A stretch of DNA of 64,000 bases, taken from the NCBI GenBank assembly GCA_023091665.1, contig JALJCQ010000015.1:3410001-3474000 (forward strand). The letters are read 5' to 3'. Numbering within the stretch: position 1 is the stretch's first letter; every line of letters starts with the position of its first letter. The position numbers and the translations under genes are program-made. This DNA comes from Pythium myriotylum. Its lineage: Eukaryota > Oomycota > Peronosporomycetes > Pythiales > Pythiaceae. A model generated the notes under the pieces. That model was not told where the DNA came from. It did not search any database and saw only the letters and a list, made by a program, of their open reading frames with translations. Of the stretch, positions 19,660 to 29,404 are shown in pieces.

Positions 19660-21454
19660 ATGCGGCAAGGGCTCCAGGTGCTCGCCGTCCTCTGCGCGTG
19701 CTGCCGGGCGCTGTCTGCGCCGCCGCCGCTTCTGCTGGTCGTGGGCGACGTCAGGTCTTCGGCAGCGCGCGTGCTGTGGGATCCACGCGGCGCCGCACTC
19801 GCCTCGCTCTCTGTCCGCGTGCTCGTGCGCGAGCCACGCCGATCTCCGTCGTCGCCTCCAGTGTACGCCGCCGAGAGAGAACTCGCGCTCGCGCTGTCAT
19901 CGCAAGAGACAGACCGCGCTCAGGTCCTAGTGCTTGAAAATCTCTCGCCCAATCGCCACTACACAGTCATTTTCGATGCCAGCGGGCGAGAGGAGACTGT
20001 GCGTTTCCGCACACCGGGCGGAGATGACTCGCTCGCGACGCGAGTGCTCGTGACCTCGTGCGATCGCTTTGTCGACGACCAGGACGACGAGCTGTGGGTG
20101 GCGATGGGCGATGATATTGATTCTCACGGCGACGAGTTCTTTGGCGTGGCCCACATCGGTGACCAAGTCTACGTCGACGCTGGCAATGCGCGGATTCCAA
20201 TCCAGCCGGTTGGAGAGAAGATTCGAGACGATAAGGCTCAGCTACGCGCCCACTACGAGTCCATCGTCGCTCAGTTCCGTTCGATCTATCGTGAGACGCT
20301 GGGGCGACCCGCAGCGCAGAGAGTGCTTCGCCAGGGAGCCCATTGGATGATCCCTGACGACCACGAGGTAATCAACAACTTCAACTCGTACTTTGTTGAT
20401 CGAGCGTTCGAAGAAAAGGCCCCAAGTGAAATGGAGCTATCCAAGCAACTTGGTCTCCAGCTCCACTACCGGGTAGGATTTCAAGTGTTGTACGAGTACC
20501 AATATCAGCTTCGCGGGGACGTCATGTGGGACTCAGTCGACTTTTTCACCGACTCCCTTGCGTCCATTCTCGCTCGGTACCCGCTGTATTTTGCCGTCGA
20601 CGTTGACCGTCTTAAGCTTTTCTTCCTAGACGTGCGATTTGACCGGAGTCTCACACTTCCGCCCTCCGAACGACATCGTCTCATCAGCGACATGCAATTA
20701 AACGAGTTGAAACAGAAGCTAACTGCCTGGAATGGCAGCACCGACAACTCGATCGTCGTGCTTTCAAGCATGCCGCTCTTCTTTCATTCCTCGCTGACCG
20801 CCAAAATCGTCTACGCGATCGAAAAAGAGCTCTATCCGGGTCACCCCGATCACCTCGCAGGTCTCACCGACCTCTTTTCGATCTTTTCCGAGTTTGTAGC
20901 TCCTCCCAAACCCACCCTCAAGCTACTCGTGGGCGGTGACGTCCATACTTTAGCGCACACCTCCGTCTGTGGCTCCCCAGCGAACACCACAAATTTGAGA
21001 TGCATTGACCAGCTCATCACCAGCGGGCTCACGAACGGCTCGACGGCCATCAACGACGCCAAGCTCGTGCCGTTCTACTTTCTCATCTTACGACTCTACC
21101 CGGTGTGGACATGGCTCACGTCGATTCTCGGCATCGCTTCGTCGCCGTGGACTCTGTCAGCGAGTCGAGTCTTTCTTGGAAGAAACTATGGGTGCGTGGC
21201 TGCGTACACTGGGGCTTTCAGTGTGCGTTCTCACCATTAATCTGGATTACAGGGTCCTGGAAATGGATTCAAATGGAATTTTTGAGTGGAAGAACAGCGT
21301 CGTACTGCTTCACGAGACGCCCCGAGCTCGCCTCGCGCAGTGGATCTTCGACCTGCTCACCCCCAGCGTTCTCGTCGCATCTGTAACTGCCTTGTGGTTT
21401 ATCTTCCGGTGCTGCAAGTCCAAACGATCGAGTCCACACGTCAAGACGGACTGA
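19660..21454 (+). CDS. PhoD-like phosphoesterase with C-terminal membrane anchor (2 exons)
   Basis: ATG at 19660 (MRQGLQVL..., signal-peptide-like); the frame is open further upstream, but without such a leader. Exon 1 runs 19660-21191, a 61-bp GT-AG intron 21192-21252 follows, and exon 2 runs to 21454, giving 577 residues. The N-terminal beta domain (to about residue 120) precedes a PhoD-like metallophosphatase core: VTSCDRF, HIGDQVYVD (D168), PDDHEVINNF (D233-D234-H235), and GGDVHTLAH (D427, H429), the metal and phosphate ligands of the family. Exon 2 adds NGIFEWKNSV and a single hydrophobic helix (LTPSVLVASVTALWFIF) with a short basic tail, so the enzyme is probably a type I membrane protein acting outside the cytosol. 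Without splicing, the frame would stop at 21240 and lose the anchor. Substrate unknown (phosphodiesters are typical). Confidence 0.85.
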
Positions 21455-21522
21455 GGACAATACTTTTTTTTAAAAAAAATAAGCAAGAAAATAAATTAGA
21501 GAAGCCCACAGCAAGATCCACA

Positions 21523-22692
21523 CTAGGAGGGCATGGGCACATTCGCCGGGTACTGGTGGCACATGCTGCAGCACGTGTCGAAGCACGTGTTCTCGTACGT
21601 GCAGTGGCGGCACCGCCACGGGCGTCGCGGCCTCATCGTCACTTTGGTCGAGATGAGATTCGGGACGAGCGACGCCGACGCCGACTGCCGCGTCGTGGGG
21701 CCGCCGGGCGAGTGGAGCGTGAGCTGCAGCAGCGTGCGTTGCACGGTGTGCGGCGCGCGGTGCTTGGGGCTGTGCGACGTGCTCCGCAGCATCGGCTTGG
21801 CTCGCGGCCCTTGCAACGCTTTCTTCTTGCCCACGAGGTCGAATCGTCTGTGTGCTCGCACGCCGCTCTTGGTACTCGATCCGCTACTGCTGTTGCTGCT
21901 TGTCGTCGAGCGCAGCGAGCGCACACTGCCTGCGCTCGACGGACGAGACCCGGGCTTGTTCGGCGACGGCAGCGTCCCAGCGAAAAACGCCTCCAGTTGT
22001 CGCTGCATCTTCGTGCGGCTGTCGGTCGGCGTCGCGCGTTTCTTAGCCACGACGCGTACGTGCGTGGGCTCTTCATTCTCAATCGCCTGTACATCGTGGT
22101 CTTCGTGGTCTCTGGACGGTTCCTCGACGACAACGTCGACCGGCTCGGGAACTCGCGGCGCTTGTTCGAGCTCGGCGCGTCGTCCGAGCTTGGCGTTCTC
22201 GTCGACAAACTCGACGTCGACGACCGCGTCCGAGTCGCCGTCGGCGTGGGCCACGAACGGGCAGCAGCGCTGGATCTCGGTCCAGAGCGCGTCGTCGACC
22301 GCGTACTGCTTCTTGCGCGCAAAGCCCACGAGGCGCTTGCGGCAAAAGCCGCAGTTGACGCTCGTGAGCTCGAGCGCGCGCTCGAAGCACTCGCGGCAGA
22401 GGTGGCGCGCGCAGCACGGCAGCTGTATGGGCGCGCGCAGCACGTCGAAGCAGAGCGGGCACTGGAAGCGGATGGGCAGCAGCACGTGGCTCTCGGCGGC
22501 GCCGAGCACCTCCACGACGGCCGTCGGCGACGAGACCGACGGCGTTCGGACGCGCAGAGACGGGGCTTTCTGCGGAGGCGGAGGCGAGCGCGTGCGGCTG
22601 CGCGCGGGGCTCGTCGCGGCGCGGAGAACGCGCGGCGCCATTGTGGAGGCTTCGTGGAGATGGAGAGAGCGAGAGGTTCTGATGATGAGCAT
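21523..22692 (-). CDS. RNF168-like RING finger protein with C-terminal RanBP2-type zinc finger
   Basis: 389 residues from ATG at 22692; a second in-frame ATG at 22641 (MAPRVL...) is an equally good start. A C3HC4 RING (about residues 78-120: CPLCFDVLRAPIQLPCCARHLC ... CGFCRKRL) is followed by VDDALWTEIQRCCP, the segment that in RNF168/RNF169 follows the RING. The middle is acidic then Ser/Arg-rich and disordered. The C-terminus has a RanBP2/NZF-type finger, WRCRHCTYEN ... CCSMCHQ. A ubiquitin ligase with a possible ubiquitin-binding finger is expected; a role in DNA-damage signalling is inference from the RING similarity. It is divergent from the ankyrin gene at 22999, with about 300 bp between. 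Confidence 0.75.
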   Translation of the reverse strand: MLIIRTSRSLHLHEASTMAPRVLRAATSPARSRTRSPPPPQKAPSLRVRTPSVSSPTAVVEVLGAAESHVLLPIRFQCPLCFDVLRAPIQLPCCARHLCRECFERALELTSVNCGFCRKRLVGFARKKQYAVDDALWTEIQRCCPFVAHADGDSDAVVDVEFVDENAKLGRRAELEQAPRVPEPVDVVVEEPSRDHEDHDVQAIENEEPTHVRVVAKKRATPTDSRTKMQRQLEAFFAGTLPSPNKPGSRPSSAGSVRSLRSTTSSNSSSGSSTKSGVRAHRRFDLVGKKKALQGPRAKPMLRSTSHSPKHRAPHTVQRTLLQLTLHSPGGPTTRQSASASLVPNLISTKVTMRPRRPWRCRHCTYENTCFDTCCSMCHQYPANVPMPS

Positions 22693-22888
22693 GGGGTCTG
22701 AGCGGAGAACCTGTGAGAATGGATGTTGACCAGCGGGGAGATTGGGAGTGGAAAGGCAGGGGATCGGAAGAAAGAGGTCGTTTGAAAATATAGAAATCGA
22801 GCGAAAGGGTTTCTAACCAGGTGGCGGGAAGCAGCTGCTGGAAAACCGGTGTCTGGTAGTACTGGTAGAATACCGGTAGTTTGTTGGC

Positions 22889-22910
22889 GTTGGATCTGAG
22901 ATCTCTCATC
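22889..22910 (+). promoter_or_regulatory. Upstream sequence conserved between ankyrin gene copies
   Basis: A 22-bp block (core TGGATCTGAGATCTCTCATC) is repeated with one change at 44329-44350, upstream of the ankyrin pseudogene. It lies 89 and 57 bp before the respective starts, along with nearby AAACCGGT strings. Probably promoter sequence carried along in the duplication. Confidence 0.5.
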
Positions 22911-22998
22911 CATCTCACAGGGAGGAAATGCAAGGGTGTGGCTGGAGCTCACAGTTTGAGCTGCTACTGGGATGGTGCGGCGGCGCCAAGGCGGTGGC

Positions 22999-25900
22999 AT
23001 GAGCGAGGAGCAACGCGCGTGGGCGTTCGCACGGCACTGCCGCGAGAGCCCCTTCGAGAAGATCGCGGAGCTCTTGGAGAACGGCGCCGACGTGAACGAG
23101 CTCGATGACCAGGTCTGTGAAGCTGCTATTGTGCGAGGTGACGGAAGGCGTGACGCCAGTGTTTGCATCTTACGGTTAGGGTCGTGCGCCTTTATATGTG
23201 GCCGCTTGCGACGGCCGTGTGGATGTTGTCGACTTGCTGGTGCAGCATGGCGCGAACCTGGAACAAGTTCGTAGTGTTTGTCAATGCAGCCTTGGTGGGG
23301 GAAATCCGACTGATAGGCTGTCGCGCTGTGATCTAGTGGGGAGATCGAGCGTTGAACAGAGCTTGCTACTGTGGCCACGTTGAGGTTGTCAAGTATTTGG
23401 CAAGTCTTGGAGTTAACATGCATGTTTTCAGTGCGGTGGGGACATGTTTCATGTTTCGGCGCACTGGACTCCACTGATTCATCATATCTAGAGTGGTTGC
23501 TCGCTGTTGATTCATGCTATATCGTTGAAGGATACACAGATGCTCAAGTTCCTTCTGGGCGAAGGACTGAGTGTGATGGATGAGGATGATTCAGGCATCT
23601 CGGTGTTCAGTAGCGTGATGAACAGACCGGAGGATATCGATCTGGAGACCTTTCATGAGTTGTTTAAGGACCAGCAGCTGGACGTGAATATCCGTGGCAA
23701 GGTGAGTAGAGTTTATGCCGATAGATGAAGAGGCGATCATGACGTGGCTTCATGCTGTGGCTTTCTAGAACGGCCAGACTGCGCTCCACAAGCTATGTTC
23801 GTCGCAGTGGTCTAGTTGCTTAGACAAAATCAAATTCCTTCTCACTTGTGGTGGAAAAGAGGCGCTAGGTATCGAGGACGATGTGAGCTATGACGTGCTG
23901 AAGTTGTTTTGGATTAATTAGGTTACTGACCAGTTCCTCGCAGGAAGGATATCTCCCGCTCCACTTCGCGGCAAGGCTTGTCCCGTACTCAAGACTCACG
24001 ATACCGGTCCTGATCGATGCAGGTGCCGATGTGCGGGCACCCACTCGAGTCAGTTCTTTGGATCACAGAATTTGGTGCTAATTTGCTTGCGCTGACTGCT
24101 GTAATTTTATGCAGGCTGGAAGATCGTCGCTCGACATCATGCTGTTCGAGCACGATTATCCACCTGACAAGATTGCGTTCCCTGACGTCCCGCTCAGTGT
24201 CATGCACAAACTGATCTCACACGGAGCCGATTGGGATGCTGGGTGCGAACGTCGATACAGATTTTTGGAAAAGCTAATGGGTATGTCGAAGGATGAGTTC
24301 TATGAAGATTGGGCCAAGCGCCGTCAGAGTGAAGATTACGATGAGTCTATCCGGCGCGTCGTGAGCACGTGGTTCACGTTCGAAGGAATGAAACGTAGCG
24401 AGAGAGAAAATCCCTCTGAAGGACGTCGCCGTAGTCATGGTGTTATCGGCGACATCGATAGGCACTTGAACCCTCTGGTGGTCTTCAGTGGTCTTCGGAA
24501 GTGCGCGCTGTGCTGGATGGAGGAACGCAAATCTGGGGGTGAAGTGGCCATGTCCCCAATTCCGTACCAAGTGACACAATTGGGGGAAGCTGAGGTGGCG
24601 AAGTGGTTTAAAGGTTCTTCTGGAGTACGGGACGCAATCACGCTAAATGCCACCCTGAAGCGCGGTGTCCTGCACGATGCCTGTGCGAAGGGCAAGCCAG
24701 TGGAAACTATTCTCGAGCTGCTGGCTCGCGGGTACGATCCGAACGGCTTCGACGACGAGGTACTCAGGAACCGAAATCAATAATTCTAACCTACAGCTCT
24801 GACATCTGTCTGGATCTGCGCTTATTTGGCAGGGCGAGACCCCACTCCAGTGTGCAGCTCGATCGGGACACGTCGACATTGCACAGACCCTTTTAGACTC
24901 AGGCGCGACACTGGATGCTCCTTGCAAGGTGCAATACACAAACCGTCTGGTAGGCAAGCCGCTCGTTCTAATTGGTGTTCTGGCGGTTCTATAGGACGGT
25001 TCGTCGATACTCATGGTCGCATGTGCGCATGGCCGACTCAATTTTGTCAAACACTTCGTTTCTCAAGGTGCCGACGTCAATGCACTAGACCAGGTTAGTG
25101 GTCTGGATGGTGGAGATTGCAGTATGAGTATGCCATTCACTGAGATTGCAATTTTCTGCATCTGCAAGAACGGGAGATCTCTCCTCCACGCTGCGATACC
25201 CAACAATCATAGTGAGCTTATCGCGTATCTCCTCTCGCAAGGCGCGGACCCAATGGCAGTGGATATCGAAGGCATAAGTGTGCTCTACGCAGCTGCCGAC
25301 AAAGGCAAAGGAATTCGAATCGAAACCTTGAGGCTCCTCGTTTCGCTCGGTCTCGACTTACTCGCTCTAGATTCTGTACGTGAAATCATGGTCTTGATGA
25401 ACAGATGAAATCTGACCCGCATAATGATAGAGCGATCACCGACTACTGCACAAGGTTATGATTGGCGAGACCTGTCTCGAGACGGCCGAGTACCTGATCG
25501 TAAACGGTCTAGCCGTCGCTGATCTAGATCAGGTACGAGCAGGCGGTCAGTTGCGGAAAAGATTGGTATTTACGCTCTCCTACTTGTGACAGAATGGTCA
25601 AACTGCGGTGCATGTGCTATGTGACTCCAAGCAGAGCCTCACCTTGGAGAAATTGACTTTCTTGCTGGATCACGGTGGGAGTGCAACACTATCGATCCAT
25701 GACGAGGTGAGTGAGAGTGTTTCATTAGATTCTGTGTTCTCATAGTGATGAAGCTTGTCCCAGAGCGGCTATACCCCCCTTCATTGTGCGCTGCGCTCGC
25801 TTGTCCACGTGCGTCACGAGGAAAATGACCGCGTCGCCATAGTCGACAGTCTTCTGGATGCTGGAGCTCATCCTCAGATGAGAACGATGGTACGTAGACC

Positions 25901-26437
25901 AAAGAAGAATCAGTAGCGTTGTTCTAATTTGTGACCGTGGAGCAGAGTGGCCGAAACCCACTGGAAATACTCGTTTTTGAAGGCTGCAAGCGATTCTACA
26001 AGAACACACCAGCCTACAAGGTTCTGTACGATATCACACGTCTGTTGTGCTCACGCGGTGTCTCTTGGGATGAATCCTGCGAGAAACGGTATGAATACGC
26101 GCTCTCGATGGCGAATCCACCTGAGAACCGTCTTTCTCGCAATAAACTCGAAGTCAACGGTGTGCCACCGCGTTTTTCGGATGATATCGAGCGTAGCATC
26201 TTCAGCCTAATGGGTCGTTGGCATGATTACCGCGCCAATGATATCTTCTCGCGATCAGTCAACAGTCCCGACATCAATCCTACTTGCGCTTTCAGTGGTA
26301 TCCGTGCGTGCATTTTGCAGTGGACAAACGACCGCAAACAAGGCGAGGGACTGACCGAGTTCCCGATCGAGGTCGTGCAGGAAGGCGAGGAGTTGGTAGC
26401 GTTGTGGCTTGCTGAGGCGGTTTTCCCAACGGAATAA
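22999..26437 (+). CDS. Two-module ankyrin-repeat protein, 14 exons, all introns phase 0
   Basis: Reading exon ends by GT-AG and homology with the copy at 44.4 kb gives exons 22999-23112, 23180-23266, 23337-23435, 23492-23701, 23769-23882, 23944-24048, 24115-24759, 24833-24928, 24995-25093, 25169-25375, 25431-25532, 25593-25706, 25764-25889 and 25946-26437. The total is 2610 nt (869 residues) with no stop, and every intron falls between codons. Most exons hold one ankyrin repeat (e.g. APLYVAACDGRVDVVDLLVQHGANLE, TPLQCAARSGHVDIAQTLLDSGA). Exons 7 and 14 encode related non-ankyrin blocks: SLDIMLFEHD/NPLEILVFEG, then HGADWDAGCERRYRFLEKL / RGVSWDESCEKRYEYALSM, then FSGLRKCALCWMEERKSGG / FSGIRACILQWTNDRKQGE. 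The protein is therefore two homologous modules in tandem. Intracellular protein-protein binding is likely; partner unknown. A further in-frame ATG lies at 22972. The only intact member of the family here. Confidence 0.85.
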
Positions 26438-26680
26438 GAACGGAGGGTGGAGGAGTTCGTAATCCAGGGGCAAGCGACAGACGCGACTCACGGGCAGATC
26501 ACGCGCTGATGCGTCGGATAGTAGTGTTCTCAAGCTTACACCAAAATTCGACGTCCTAGGAAGCGCTGTGGTTCGTCGTTCATACAGACTGAGTAATCTG
26601 AAGATTCCAGTGATACTTTCACAAAACAATGGGGACCGTAAATATCCGATTCGCTTGCGAGTTGCAGTCTTCAAGAACGA

Positions 26681-28744
26681 TTACTGGAACGCCTCTGCTG
26701 AGATCCTCGTAACAGCGAGCTGTTCGACGCCGCAATGGTCAATGGCGACCAAGCGTGGAGTCGCGCTGAGGACGAGCACTTTGTCAGCCGAGTCCGTGGT
26801 TCGCAAATCATATACTACCACTCGCATCCTCACCGACGCCGCCCGCTGTATCGCAGCAGCCACGAGCAGCCACACCCACTCATCCACCGTCACAAGAACA
26901 CGTCGTGAGCCGACGCCCACGACAACATAGCCTCTGCGAGCCAATTCGTACGGTCTCGCGGCGGCGGGTTTAGCTGTGTACGGCAACCGTGTGGACCCCA
27001 AGCCACCGTTGCTGTAGAAGCGAATGGCGAGCGAGCGTTCGACTTTGAGTTCCACAGCTACGTGCAAGCTGTCGCGTACACGGCGTGAACCTAGCACTAG
27101 TGGAAAAGTGTTGGCGACAAGCACAGCGATCTTGAAGAAAAAGATCGGCTTCACTTTAGAGCCGATGCGAAAGGCTAGGTCGGTCGTGAAGAAGTCGAAC
27201 AGTGAGGCTGCCTCGAGCTCATTCGACGTCACGAGAGTGGTCATGCGACCATCGACTCCAAGCCACCCAGTTGCAGCCAACTCGATGCGGAAGTAGTGCA
27301 TCAATCCAAAGATTACTAGTGTCGGTCCGAAGAGCACGTCGCTCGCACGAAGGCGCAGCAGTTTGGCCAACATGTTGAGAAGACTGAAATACACGATGAT
27401 CGTCTCGCCGATAGCCGGATATATCTCGAACCACGCCACTACCAACGCACGCTGATTGCCTTCGAAGTTGCACCCCGCGGTCCAAAATCCCGTCAGCGAT
27501 GACTTGAGGCGCGGTAGCAATAGTACCGGCATGAGGTAGAACGAGCGACAGTTGGACAAGGCTCCAACGCCGATGGTATCGACTGGATAGAGAGCGATGA
27601 TCAGAACGAACCAGTGAGCCAGTAGCACGCCCAACGACATGTTCGAAACGAGCTTGTCCAAGCTATAGCGACTGGTGACAACCTGCGTGGACAACGACTC
27701 GAACTTGAAGATCCCAAAACGCGAGCCATTGGAGATGGTGATCGAGTGATAGTACTTTTGCCTGGTGAGCATTTGTAAGTCACTGTTCCAGCGCCAGGAG
27801 GACGTCGCGAACCGACAGATGTAAGGAGGCGTCTTGCAATCTAGCTCTTTACCTCCATCAAACAAATCAAACTGACGCAAGTCAATCCCGTACGGTCCGT
27901 TGGGGAGAGAGGAAATGACGTCGGAGTACCATCGCATCTTCGTCACGGGGTCTTCGTACCATCCATTTCGCCAGACACCGCCTCGGTACTGAAGCCACTC
28001 CTCGGTCTTTGCCTCGCGCACGACACGCGGGACTGCGCTAAGTCGAGCCACAGTTGGTTCTGTTTCACTGATTAAGGTCCCGACACCTCGAAACATGCAC
28101 GCGTTTCCGTCCTTGCCCGGCACAACGAACCGAGTCAGAGATCCGTAGTCCCAGTATGGGATGATCAAAACAGGCAGTGTCGACCTCAGTTCCACGACTT
28201 CTGTGCTTCCAATACCATCTACGATGCGGAGATTGTCGTTGGCCACGGTGTAACCCACAGCAGAGCATGCTGAGAGGATGCTGTCGAGGGTCCGCGAGAG
28301 CGTAAAGCAGTACCGCACGTAATATGGAAAATTCGATGCTTCCATTGTGAAGCTGTCGCGCGTCACGACTCGATAGCCTTCGATGCTGTTCTTGAACGTC
28401 ACGTTGGTGGTCCTAAGAAGCTGAGATAGCTGGACGGGACGGTACTCCCGGCCTCGCTTGACACAAGCGACGGCACGATCGCTGTACGGCTCGTCATTTT
28501 GCCCAGTAATCGCAAACTTTCCCGTCGTCGGCTCTCGTCCGAAGTTCGAGTGAAGTTCTACCTGCACGGAGCTCCAAATGACGCCAAAGAATTGTGCAAA
28601 CAGCGCGATTGTGAGCAATGTCCAGATGCCAATATTGTACAATGCGAGCCATCTCGTTCGCCGAGAACTGCTGTTGGTGGTGAGCTCGCGTGTGAACGGC
28701 TTGACGGTAGTGACCTTGACCGGACGCGATTGAGCCACGCGCAT
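26681..28744 (-). CDS. Multi-span membrane protein, tandem family member 1
   Basis: 687 residues from ATG at 28744 (MRVAQS...); the longer open frame begins with GTG and has no upstream ATG. A basic N-terminus precedes a membrane helix (LLTIALFAQFFGVIW). Then comes a roughly 300-residue domain with conserved NDEPYSDRAVACV, LPVLIIPYWDYGSLTRFVVPG, YRGGVWRNGWYEDP and SITISNGSRFG (N-glycosylation sequon), likely extracytoplasmic. The C-terminal half has about six hydrophobic helices (LLAHWFVLIIAL, YLMPVLLLPRL, AIGETIIVYFSLLNMLAKLL, FGPTLVIFGLMHYF, FFFKIAVLVANTFPLV, WLLVAAAI). The family is not one I can name. About 1.6 kb in the middle is nearly identical to the copy at 41792. Confidence 0.8.
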   Translation of the reverse strand: MRVAQSRPVKVTTVKPFTRELTTNSSSRRTRWLALYNIGIWTLLTIALFAQFFGVIWSSVQVELHSNFGREPTTGKFAITGQNDEPYSDRAVACVKRGREYRPVQLSQLLRTTNVTFKNSIEGYRVVTRDSFTMEASNFPYYVRYCFTLSRTLDSILSACSAVGYTVANDNLRIVDGIGSTEVVELRSTLPVLIIPYWDYGSLTRFVVPGKDGNACMFRGVGTLISETEPTVARLSAVPRVVREAKTEEWLQYRGGVWRNGWYEDPVTKMRWYSDVISSLPNGPYGIDLRQFDLFDGGKELDCKTPPYICRFATSSWRWNSDLQMLTRQKYYHSITISNGSRFGIFKFESLSTQVVTSRYSLDKLVSNMSLGVLLAHWFVLIIALYPVDTIGVGALSNCRSFYLMPVLLLPRLKSSLTGFWTAGCNFEGNQRALVVAWFEIYPAIGETIIVYFSLLNMLAKLLRLRASDVLFGPTLVIFGLMHYFRIELAATGWLGVDGRMTTLVTSNELEAASLFDFFTTDLAFRIGSKVKPIFFFKIAVLVANTFPLVLGSRRVRDSLHVAVELKVERSLAIRFYSNGGLGSTRLPYTAKPAAARPYELARRGYVVVGVGSRRVLVTVDEWVWLLVAAAIQRAASVRMRVVVYDLRTTDSADKVLVLSATPRLVAIDHCGVEQLAVTRISAEAFQ

Positions 28745-28777
28745 TTGCCTGCGACTTGCAGGCCGAGGGACTTGCAC

Positions 28778-29404
28778 GAGTTGTCCAGCTCTTCTTATGA
28801 GACTATATTTGGTCCGTGTTGATCAGTCTTCCCACCAAAACCCTAAAAAAAAATGACGAGAAAAAAGCACACTTGGATTGTTCACACAATCCATGCATTT
28901 GAGATTGGCCATCATGGTGGAATTGGGAGACAGTCCTGCGATAGACCCAAAGGAGTGGTGTACAATCACGTCAGCGTCCTATTAGTCCCAGAATATGCTC
29001 CTGTGTTTTGAGCTCGCCACCGCACGAACATAGAACACGGACGTACCGATTTCTGCGACTTGTGCAAACAAACTCTTGCAGATATAGTGCACCCTCTATT
29101 CGCAATCTCAGGCACGTGACTTTGATAGCTATCGATTGATGTCTAGCAGCTACTGAATGGTAAGTAAGCTGCGAGAGGGAGCGTCGACAACATGTCACGC
29201 TGACACGTATAGAATGATGTTGAGCCGAGTCCTTGCAGGCGGAACAGGAGTGTTCGCAGAGGAGTAGGTGACACTTCAACTCAAAATGTATGGTTTGCTC
29301 ATGTGTGGAAGGGTTTCCGCGAAACACTTCTCTCAACACGTTGCTGAGGTTCTGGCTTCGAGAAATTTTCCCTTCCGGTGGATGTCAGACAACAGGCCAT
29401 GATG
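28778..29404. other. Intergenic spacer
   Basis: No gene supported. Contains an A-run near 28846 and otherwise unremarkable sequence between two family members. Confidence 0.5.

Noticed and set aside
21286..22729. Two long plus-strand open frames (471 and 398 codons) opposite the RING protein
   Set aside because: Antisense shadows of a GC-rich gene; Arg/Ala/Val-rich composition without domains, while the minus frame has clear RING and RanBP2 fingers.
21639..23474. 611-codon minus-strand frame overlapping the RING gene and ankyrin exons
   Set aside because: Arg/Ser-rich low complexity in another frame of the RING gene, and it crosses divergent promoters and ankyrin exons; no domain.
28745..28777. 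GTG-initiated N-terminal extensions at 28777, 36098, 38958 and 44029
   Set aside because: Nuclear eukaryotic genes rarely start at GTG; in-frame ATGs at 28744, 36092, 38856 and 43855 are available, and the first and last align with each other.
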